From Alphaproteobacteria bacterium (GTDB taxonomy: Bacteria > Pseudomonadota > Alphaproteobacteria > JAGOMX01), in assembly GCA_016742295.1 (NCBI GenBank), contig JACVCA010000116.1, forward strand, positions 1 to 5,084: a stretch of 5,084 bases of DNA, read 5' to 3'. The position numbers were made by a program, and so were the translations under genes. The notes under the pieces are model-generated. The model saw only the letters and a program-made list of their open reading frames with translations, was not told where the DNA came from and searched no databases. Below, piece by piece: positions 1 to 5,084 of this stretch. The first letter of the stretch is position 1. Each line of letters starts with the position of its first letter.

Positions 1-2
1 AT

Positions 3-1763
3 GCAGGGCATACCGTCCGCCTGTCCGGATGGGTCCATCGTAAACGTGACCACGGTCAATTATTATTTATTGATTTAAGAGATCACTACGGCCTAACTCA
101 GTGTGTCATTGATAGTGACAGTCCTTATTTTTCTGAGGCAGAATCCATCCGTAATGAGAGTGTCATTACCCTCACAGGCCAAGTGGTTGCACGCTCGAAG
201 GAGACTGTTAACCTCCAACTTCTTACGGGTTCAATTGAACTTCTTGTTGATACTTTGAAGGTTGAATCGCTTGCAGATCCATTACCCCTTCAAGTCAATG
301 GTTCAGGAGATTTTCCTGAGGATACTCGTTTACGTTACCGCTTTCTGGATTTAAGACGTGAGCAAGTACATGCCAATATGGTTTTAAGAAGTGCTGTAAT
401 TTCTTCATTTCGAAGACGTATGACGGCTGCAGGCTTTATGGAAGTCCAGACACCAATTTTAACCTCCAGTTCGCCTGAAGGGGCGCGCGATTATTTAGTA
501 CCAAGCAGGCTTTATCCTGGCCAGTTTTACGCTTTACCTCAAGCACCTCAACAGTTTAAGCAACTGTTAATGGTTGCAGGATTTGATCGTTATTTCCAAA
601 TTGCTCCCTGTTTCCGCGATGAAGATGCACGCGCAGATCGTTCACCCGGCGAATTCTACCAACTTGATTTTGAAATGTCCTTTGTGACCCAAGAAGATGT
701 ATTTGAAGCAATTGAGCCCATTTTACATGGGGTATTTGTCGAATTTTGTAAAGAACGTACCATTTCACCCTTACCATTTCCTCACATCACCTATGACGAG
801 TCTATGTTAAAGTATGGCAATGATAAACCTGATTTGCGGATACCTCTTGAAATTACTGATGTAACAGATGTCTTTAAAGGGTCAGGGTTTTCTATTTTTG
901 AAAATCAAATTGCCAAAGGCGCTGTTGTACGAGCGATTCCCGCGCCGAAAACGTCAGAAAAGCCTAGAAGTTTTTTCGATAAATTGGATGAGTGGGCGCG
1001 TGAGCAGGGAGCTCCAGGTCTTGGCTATATCAGACTGGATGAACATGGCGAAGGTCGTGGCCCCATTGCAAGGTTTTTTGATGAATCTCGGATAAAGTCG
1101 CTTTGCAATGCTTGTAAGCTACAGCCTGGCGACAGTGTATTTTTTGCCTGTGGACAACAAGCCGAGGCTGCAAAGTTAGCCGGACTTACACGAACTAAAT
1201 TAGGTCATGAACTTGAAATGGTTGACACAAATACTTTCAAATTCTGCTGGATTATTGATTATCCAATGTTTGAATTTAATGAAGAAAAACAACAAATTGA
1301 TTTTTCTCATAATCCATTTTCCATGCCCCAAGGAGGGCTTGAAGCTCTAAAAAGTCAAGATCCACTCACTATAAAAGCCTATCAATACGATATTGTATGT
1401 AATGGGATTGAACTCTCAAGCGGCGCAATTCGCAATCATAAGCCCGAAATTATGTATAAAGCTTTTGAAATTGCAGGTTATAGTCGTGAAGAGGTCGAAA
1501 GCCAATTTGGCGGCCTTCTAAATGCCTTTAAATTTGGAGCCCCCCCGCATGGCGGCGCAGCTCCAGGCATTGACCGTATGATCATGCTCCTTGCAGATGA
1601 ACCTAATATACGTGAAATCATAACATTTCCGATGAACCAGAAAGCCCAAGACTTACTAATGCAAGCCCCTGCCCCTGTTCCCGAACAGCATTTAAAAGAA
1701 CTCAGCATTCGCGTAATGCTTCCCCCGGAAAAAAAGAGCCTCGTTAATGACGACAAACCTTAA
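3..1763 (+). CDS. aspS: Aspartyl-tRNA synthetase, bacterial type, 5'-partial
   Basis: This cytoplasmic class II synthetase attaches aspartate to tRNA(Asp), using ATP. The frame is open to the left edge: 586 residues are visible, the first full codon is at base 3, and by family comparison roughly 15-20 N-terminal residues are missing. Visible residues 5-90 are the OB-fold anticodon-binding domain (SGWVHRKRDHG, FIDLRDHYGLTQ). The catalytic core follows, with motif 1 near 130-155 (ending QTPILT), the QAPQ loop at 180-183, motif 2 at 204-224 (FRDEDARADRSPGEFYQLD) and motif 3 at 517-530 (GGAAPGIDRMIMLL) with its conserved Arg. Between motifs 2 and 3 sits the bacterial GAD insertion, roughly 285-395 (GEGRGPIARF). 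A GTG at 183 could be mistaken for a start, but conserved OB-fold sequence lies upstream of it. All catalytic motifs look intact. The His in RKRDH is the residue type reported for non-discriminating enzymes, so it may also charge tRNA(Asn). No clear terminator follows. Confidence 0.97.
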   Translation, partial: AGHTVRLSGWVHRKRDHGQLLFIDLRDHYGLTQCVIDSDSPYFSEAESIRNESVITLTGQVVARSKETVNLQLLTGSIELLVDTLKVESLADPLPLQVNGSGDFPEDTRLRYRFLDLRREQVHANMVLRSAVISSFRRRMTAAGFMEVQTPILTSSSPEGARDYLVPSRLYPGQFYALPQAPQQFKQLLMVAGFDRYFQIAPCFRDEDARADRSPGEFYQLDFEMSFVTQEDVFEAIEPILHGVFVEFCKERTISPLPFPHITYDESMLKYGNDKPDLRIPLEITDVTDVFKGSGFSIFENQIAKGAVVRAIPAPKTSEKPRSFFDKLDEWAREQGAPGLGYIRLDEHGEGRGPIARFFDESRIKSLCNACKLQPGDSVFFACGQQAEAAKLAGLTRTKLGHELEMVDTNTFKFCWIIDYPMFEFNEEKQQIDFSHNPFSMPQGGLEALKSQDPLTIKAYQYDIVCNGIELSSGAIRNHKPEIMYKAFEIAGYSREEVESQFGGLLNAFKFGAPPHGGAAPGIDRMIMLLADEPNIREIITFPMNQKAQDLLMQAPAPVPEQHLKELSIRVMLPPEKKSLVNDDKP

Positions 1764-1831
1764 AAGCAATTGTTTCAAAAAGGAGCTACCTAAAACTTTA
1801 GTCCACGACAAATAGTAAGGCCGATTCTGAA

Positions 1832-2059
1832 GTGCAAGTCTTAGTTACCCAATCCCAAAGCAGAGAGCAGCGAAGCTATTTTTATGGGGCTAGCTTGGTC
1901 GAACAATTTTCAGCTGTGATTGCTTCTCATATACTTGGAAGCTATGTAACACCAACCGTTGGCAGTCCTTTTATCCTAGCTTGCTTAATAACAATATTTG
2001 CAAAGTTATTTCAGGCTCAGGTAACCCAAAGAAAAATTAATATGCTTTTGTTGATCTGA
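1832..2059 (+). pseudogene. Probable remnant of an MFS transporter (C-terminal end)
   Basis: This 75-codon open stretch begins at a GTG with no ribosome binding site at proper distance and ends at TGA. Its translation has the pattern of the late cytoplasmic loop and last helices of metabolite:H+ symporter (ProP-like) MFS proteins: a charged SREQRSYFYGASL segment resembles the family's 'R-x-R-Y-x-G-x-S-L' loop, followed by a helix-like QFSAVIA segment and then VGSPFILACLITIFAKL, similar to the terminal helix pair. A full protein of this family is about 400-450 residues, so some 350 N-terminal residues would be missing; only 68 bases separate this stretch from aspS, and the frame is closed by TAG at 1799. 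The assignment is from pattern memory on a short, diverged piece and could be wrong; the alternative is a chance hydrophobic ORF. Confidence 0.4.
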
Positions 2060-2242
2060 ATGACTTTCATTCCCTCATTTTTAATTTCCACGCTTGAAGT
2101 TAAAGTAATTGGGCCTTTTATCGGCCTAACTTTGCCAGCCCTTTACCCTAGTCTTATTCTCATAATTAATCATTTTAAATATTATACATCAATTGGGGAG
2201 CCTAAAAGTGATCAAGATGCTGTTTTATATAACTTTTCCTAA
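2060..2242 (+). other. Unrecognised hydrophobic open stretch, probably not a gene
   Basis: Sixty codons from an ATG directly after the TGA of the MFS-like fragment, in the same frame, ending TAA at 2240-2242. The translation is hydrophobic (FIGLTLPALYPSLILII near the middle could form one membrane helix) with a polar tail (GEPKSDQDAV). No Shine-Dalgarno sequence precedes the ATG. It matches no family I recognise. It may be further decayed transporter sequence from the same lost gene, or noncoding AT-rich DNA that happens to be open. Confidence 0.2.
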
Positions 2243-2261
2243 GACTATTCTATGGATGATT

Positions 2262-2276
2262 TTAAGGTAACCTTAA
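2262..2276. promoter_or_regulatory. Perfect 7-bp dyad TTAAGGT-A-ACCTTAA
   Basis: An exact inverted repeat, 7 bp per arm around one central base, lies about 195 bases before the transporter start. With a one-base centre it cannot fold as a full RNA hairpin, and no T-run follows directly, so a terminator is unlikely. Its symmetry suits a dimeric DNA-binding protein. The core AAGGT-n-ACCTT recurs at 2312-2323. The role is inferred; no regulator is known from this window. Confidence 0.3.
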
Positions 2277-2311
2277 GAGGCTTTCTTTTCACTTTGATAA
2301 AAGTAGATTCT

Positions 2312-2323
2312 AAGGTTGACCTT
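2312..2323. promoter_or_regulatory. Second dyad AAGGT-TG-ACCTT overlapping a -35 candidate
   Basis: A 5-bp inverted repeat with a two-base centre repeats the core of the dyad at 2262-2276, 48 bases downstream of it. It overlaps the TTGACC hexamer at 2316-2321, where a bound protein would block RNA polymerase. The arms are short and could arise by chance. Confidence 0.25.
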
Positions 2324-2344
2324 TGATATAAAGTTGAGCAGAAT
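2316..2344 (+). promoter_or_regulatory. Weak sigma-70-type promoter candidate for the OPT gene
   Basis: TTGACC (2316-2321) matches 5 of 6 bases of TTGACA. After a 17-base spacer comes CAGAAT (2339-2344), which matches 4 of 6 of TATAAT. Transcription would begin near 2351 and leave a leader of about 120 bases. An alternative -10 is TATAAA at 2327-2332, but its -35 region (TAGATT, 2304-2309) is poor. In AT-rich DNA such matches are common, so this is only a candidate. Confidence 0.3.
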
Positions 2345-2469
2345 TAAAGCTGTCAGGTCGAAATTCAAAATGTAGCTCCTTAGTCCCTTCAGATTGTGGA
2401 CAAGAAGACTATTAAAAAGTATCACCAGACAGATTTAAATAGCATCGGACTAAACAAGAGTAGAATACA

Positions 2470-4527
2470 ATGGAAACTTTAGCTAGCAATGATATCGTTA
2501 AGCCTTATATAAGCCCTTCTCAAACACTCCCGGAAACTACGATTAAGGCATTGATATTAGGACTTTTTCTTGCTGTTGTGATGGCAGGTTCTAACGCTTA
2601 TCTCGGTCTCAAGATCGGTATGACGGTCTCAGCTACAATTCCTGCAGCTGTTATTTCAATGGCCATTTTAAGATTTTTCCGCCAATCAAACATTCTTGAA
2701 AACAATATTGTCCAAACAGCTGCATCTGCAGGGGAAGTGGTGGCAGCAGGCGTTGTCTTTACCTTGCCTGCTCTTATTATGCTCGGTTATTGGGAAGAAT
2801 TTCCTTTCATTGTGACTGCCGCAATTGTAACGCTTGGTGGGATTCTTGGGGTTTTATTTTCAATTCCTTTAAGGAGAGCTTTTATCATTGAGTGTCATCT
2901 TAAATTTCCAGAAGGTGTTGCGACTGCTGAAGTTCTGAAAGCAGGTCACGGGGTTACAAAAGGGGGAGCAAGAGATTTATTAATGGGGGGAATTTTTGCA
3001 GCCTTAGTCAAATTCAGCCAAACAGGTTTAATGATACTTGGGGAGGGAGCGCATTATTGGACTCATGCAGGTCGAACCATTGTAGGGTTTGGGACAGGTT
3101 TATCACCCGTTTTAATGGGGGCAGGATACATCGTAGGGCCCATGGTAGGCGTAAGTATGCTTGTGGGGGGGATCATGGCCTGGGGATTTGGCGTTCCTAT
3201 ATTTGGCTTTATTCAAGGTCTTCCCGAAGCTGATAGCGCCTACAAAGCAGCGGTAAGCATTTGGGGCAGTAAAATCCGTATGATTGGTGTTGGCACTATG
3301 GTTATTGGAGGGCTCTGGACTTTAGTCTACCTAATCAAACCGATTATCCAAGCTGTGTCATCTTCTTTTGAAACCATGCGTAAAATTCGGCTTGGTCAGC
3401 ATGATAGCGTGCTTAGGACAGAATTAGACATTCCCATAACATATGTCTTTATAGGTATCCTTCTTTTAATCATTCCTTTGTTTATAATATTTAATCATGT
3501 TTTTAATCAGGCTGACTTTGGGATATCCCCTCACCTCTATTGGACAACAATTGCGATCATAACCATATTTTCTGTCATTGTAAGTTTTATTTGTGCTTCT
3601 ATCGCTGGGTATATGTCTGGACTTATTGGTTCATCTAACAATCCCATTTCTGGGGTTGCAATTATCGCCGTTTTATCAGCTGCCATTTTGATCCTTTTCA
3701 TCTTAGGAGATCAAATTGACTTTAGTATGGATAAAGCCAAAGCTCTTTCAGCTTCAGGGATTACAATTATATTAGGTGGTATTATGGCTTGCGCTGCTGC
3801 TTTAAGTAATGACACCCTCCAAGATTTAAAATCGGGACAACTGGTGGGAGCTACTCCTTGGAAACAACAATTAATTTTGTTGCTTGGTGTATTTGCAGGC
3901 GCAATTGCAATCACTCCAGTTCTGCAAGTCCTCTATGAAGCTTATGGAATTGGCAATATTATGCCGCGTGCTGGGATGGATCCGGCTCACACTCTTTCTG
4001 CTCCAAAAGCAGCTATCATGGCTGCAATTGCGGAGGGCATATTTGCTCGATCTTTAGATTGGTCAATGTTTGCTCTAGGTGGACTGATTGGTGTTATCGT
4101 TATCGTATTTGACGAGATTTTTAAACGAACTCACTTAGGATTACGTCTTCCAGTTCTCGCAGTTGCATTAGGAATTTATATGCCGCTTGATATCTCAGTA
4201 CCTATCTTCCTAGGGGGTATGATTGCTCATTTCGCAGATAAAGCGCTTGAACATCAGAGTTCAAGTTTTGGAGTAGACTATCAATCAGCCACAGATTACG
4301 CACGCCGTAGAGGGTTGTTGCTAGCTTCTGGATTAATTGCAGGGGAAGCTTTAGTAGGAATTGCCTTGGCTATCCCTTTTGCTACCTACCAATCAACCCA
4401 TCTTTTCAGTATCGTGCCTGACACATTTGCGCCTACTGGTGTAGGCCTTGGAAGCCTCGCATTTTTTGGATTATGTTACTACTTGTACAAAATTGCTTCA
4501 CAAGGAAAATTAACAAGGGATTTATAA
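2470..4527 (+). CDS. OPT-family oligopeptide transporter
   Basis: A complete 685-residue inner-membrane protein of the oligopeptide transporter superfamily (prokaryotic TIGR00733-like branch). Family members are proton-coupled importers of small peptides or, in the related yellow-stripe branch, metal chelates; the substrate here cannot be read from sequence. I count about 15-16 hydrophobic segments. Family-typical stretches are NAYLGLKIGMTVSATIPAA (42-60), ILENNIVQTAASAGE (75-89), FPEGVATAEVLKAG (146-159), GYMSGLIGSSNNPISG (380-395), SNDTLQDLKSGQLVGATPWK (446-465) and the YMPLDISVPIFLGGMIAHF stretch (570-588). There is no cleavable signal peptide; residues 1-24 are a short cytoplasmic-type leader. 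The start is well fixed: an in-frame TAG lies at 2461-2463 and this is the first ATG after it, though the Shine-Dalgarno match is weak (AAGAG, 2456-2460). Length and motifs indicate an intact gene. It stands alone, convergent with rpe, and probably has its own promoter. Confidence 0.94.
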   Translation: METLASNDIVKPYISPSQTLPETTIKALILGLFLAVVMAGSNAYLGLKIGMTVSATIPAAVISMAILRFFRQSNILENNIVQTAASAGEVVAAGVVFTLPALIMLGYWEEFPFIVTAAIVTLGGILGVLFSIPLRRAFIIECHLKFPEGVATAEVLKAGHGVTKGGARDLLMGGIFAALVKFSQTGLMILGEGAHYWTHAGRTIVGFGTGLSPVLMGAGYIVGPMVGVSMLVGGIMAWGFGVPIFGFIQGLPEADSAYKAAVSIWGSKIRMIGVGTMVIGGLWTLVYLIKPIIQAVSSSFETMRKIRLGQHDSVLRTELDIPITYVFIGILLLIIPLFIIFNHVFNQADFGISPHLYWTTIAIITIFSVIVSFICASIAGYMSGLIGSSNNPISGVAIIAVLSAAILILFILGDQIDFSMDKAKALSASGITIILGGIMACAAALSNDTLQDLKSGQLVGATPWKQQLILLLGVFAGAIAITPVLQVLYEAYGIGNIMPRAGMDPAHTLSAPKAAIMAAIAEGIFARSLDWSMFALGGLIGVIVIVFDEIFKRTHLGLRLPVLAVALGIYMPLDISVPIFLGGMIAHFADKALEHQSSSFGVDYQSATDYARRRGLLLASGLIAGEALVGIALAIPFATYQSTHLFSIVPDTFAPTGVGLGSLAFFGLCYYLYKIASQGKLTRDL

Positions 4528-4568
4528 AAAAATAGCAGGCATCTACGTTAGGACTGGTGCCTGCTATT
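4526..4568. terminator. Shared hairpin terminator between the OPT gene and rpe
   Basis: AATAGCAGGCA (4531-4541) and TGCCTGCTATT (4558-4568) form a perfect 11-bp stem around a 16-base loop. On the minus strand the stem runs straight into seven T (complement of A 4526-4532), a classic intrinsic terminator for rpe. On the plus strand it is preceded by that A-run and followed only by TTTT at 4573-4576, four bases away, so it should work less well for the transporter. The stem includes the rpe stop codon (4564-4566), and the A-run includes the last two bases of the transporter stop codon. Confidence 0.85.
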
Positions 4569-5084
4569 CAGCTTTTAAGGCTGAGATGTTTTCATTATAT
4601 TTTTGTGGCCCTCCTGAAAAGATAGCATTTCCAGCAACAAGCATAGTAGCACCCGCCTGAATAGCTTGCACTGCAGTTCGAGAATTAATGCCTCCATCGA
4701 CTTCAATCTCTATGTTATATCCTGTCTTTATTATTTTTTCAGAAAGGAGCCTAATCTTTGCCAGTTGAGTTGGGATAAATTCTTGCCCTCCGTAGCCTGG
4801 ATTTACAGCCATAACCAACACCTGGTCAATACTATCAAAAACATAGTCAAGTATATCTAGAGAGATTGCAGGGTTTAAGGCAATTCCAGCTTTCTTTCCA
4901 AAAGATCGTATCAATTGTAGAGTACGATGAAGATGAGGTCCTGCATCTGGATGGACAGTTATAATATCTGCCCCCGCTTCAGCAAAGACTTTTATATAAG
5001 CATCTGCAGGTGCTATCATAAGGTGAACATCAAAAGGTAATAATGTATAAGGACGAATCGCTTTAACAACCGCAGGGCCTATAG
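4564..5084 (-). CDS. rpe: Ribulose-phosphate 3-epimerase, 5'-partial
   Basis: This cytoplasmic TIM-barrel enzyme interconverts D-ribulose 5-phosphate and D-xylulose 5-phosphate in the pentose phosphate pathway. The frame is open to the right edge, giving 172 visible residues; family members are about 220, so some 45-50 N-terminal residues, with the HxDxMDG metal and catalytic motif, lie outside. An ATG at 5017-5019 could be mistaken for the start, but it is the Met of the conserved DVHLM motif (visible residues 18-22), whose His is a metal ligand. Further motifs are GADIITVHPDAGPH (about 38-50), the phosphate-side loop VNPGYGGQEF (93-102), VDGGIN with the second catalytic Asp (near 129) and VAGNAIF (149-155). 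All visible active-site motifs are intact. It converges with the transporter gene, with 36 bases between the stop codons, and ends inside the shared terminator stem. Its promoter is not in the window. Confidence 0.96.
   Translation of the reverse strand, partial: IGPAVVKAIRPYTLLPFDVHLMIAPADAYIKVFAEAGADIITVHPDAGPHLHRTLQLIRSFGKKAGIALNPAISLDILDYVFDSIDQVLVMAVNPGYGGQEFIPTQLAKIRLLSEKIIKTGYNIEIEVDGGINSRTAVQAIQAGATMLVAGNAIFSGGPQKYNENISALKAE

Larger units (their letters stand above)
2310..2408 (-). pseudogene. Possible antisense protein-tail remnant
   Basis: On the minus strand, 32 codons run from 2408 to 2313 and end at TAG (2310-2312). The translation includes GTKELHFEFRPDSFNSAQLY, then IKGQP, which has balanced, protein-like composition, unlike the Leu/Ile/Lys-rich translation usual for AT-rich noncoding DNA. 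There is no start codon; the same frame is closed just upstream by adjacent TAA and TAG codons (2409-2414), before which it reads YLNLSGDTF. This looks like the degraded C-terminus of a gene once read toward aspS, but the piece is short, I cannot name a family, and a chance reading frame is quite possible. Confidence 0.2.
1764..2469. other. Gene-poor spacer between aspS and the OPT transporter
   Basis: About 700 bases carry no intact gene. All three forward frames are broken by stops; the longest open stretches are 1832-2059 and 2060-2242, which share a frame and are separated only by a TGA at 2057-2059. A good Shine-Dalgarno-like AAGGAG at 1780-1785 is not followed by any ATG, GTG or TTG at usable distance, which suits a lost gene start. 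The right part (2260-2345) has two short dyads and a weak promoter candidate. No tRNA, rRNA or insertion-sequence signature was seen. The simplest reading is decayed genes plus the transporter's upstream region. Confidence 0.6.

Noticed and set aside
1540..1546. Run of seven C in aspS motif region (GAPPHGG), and a run of seven G at 3165-3171 in the OPT gene.
   Set aside because: Both runs keep the frame and encode conserved or acceptable residues. There is no sign of programmed slippage or phase variation.
1478..1756. A 92-codon minus-strand open frame inside aspS.
   Set aside because: It lies wholly opposite conserved aspS motif 3 coding sequence and shows no recognisable protein features; it is a shadow frame.
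2097..2134. Possible hairpin around GGGCC-TTTTATC-GGCC with outer AAGTTA and TAACTT.
   Set aside because: The inner stem is 4 bp and the outer stem is separated by a 9-base one-sided bulge; no T-run follows. It is too weak to call a terminator or RNA element.
1780..2381. A 10-bp inverted repeat, AAGGAGCTAC (1780-1789) and GTAGCTCCTT (2372-2381), bounding most of the spacer.
   Set aside because: It could suggest a small mobile element, but similarity stops at 10 bp, no target duplication is visible, and a match this long is not rare by chance in 700 bases.
4666..4860. A 64-codon plus-strand open frame inside rpe.
   Set aside because: It is opposite conserved Rpe sequence (the VNPGYGGQ and VDGG motifs), so it is a shadow of rpe.

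Overview
The window looks like an ordinary chromosomal segment of a low-to-moderate-GC alphaproteobacterium, possibly a host-associated lineage such as Holosporales or relatives. The lineage call is inferred from the aspartyl-tRNA synthetase, which has alphaproteobacterial-style sequence (QAPQ loop, FSHNPFSMPQGG, GAPPHGG), from AT-rich codon use, and from a decayed, gene-poor spacer. No marker here fixes the genus.

Layout. From the left edge to 1763 (+) is aspS, aspartyl-tRNA synthetase. Its 5' end lies outside the window; the reading frame is open to base 3, so the GTG at 183 is not the start. From 1764 to 2469 is a spacer of about 700 bases with no intact gene. It holds what looks like the decayed 3' end of an MFS transporter (1832-2059, +), an unrecognised hydrophobic open stretch in the same frame (2060-2242), a possible antisense protein tail (2310-2408, -), and, nearer the next gene, two related short dyads and a weak promoter candidate. 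From 2470 to 4527 (+) is a complete OPT-family oligopeptide transporter of 685 residues. From 4564 to the right edge (-) is rpe, ribulose-phosphate 3-epimerase, whose N-terminal part is outside the window. The last two genes converge and share a hairpin with an 11-bp perfect stem that overlaps the rpe stop codon.

The three genes do not form a pathway: one charges tRNA, one is an inner-membrane importer, one belongs to the pentose phosphate pathway. I found no defence system, CRISPR array, RNA gene, insertion sequence or obvious new system. The points most worth a second look are the decayed spacer, the paired dyads before the transporter, the shared terminator, and the chance that the synthetase is the non-discriminating type that also makes Asp-tRNA(Asn).
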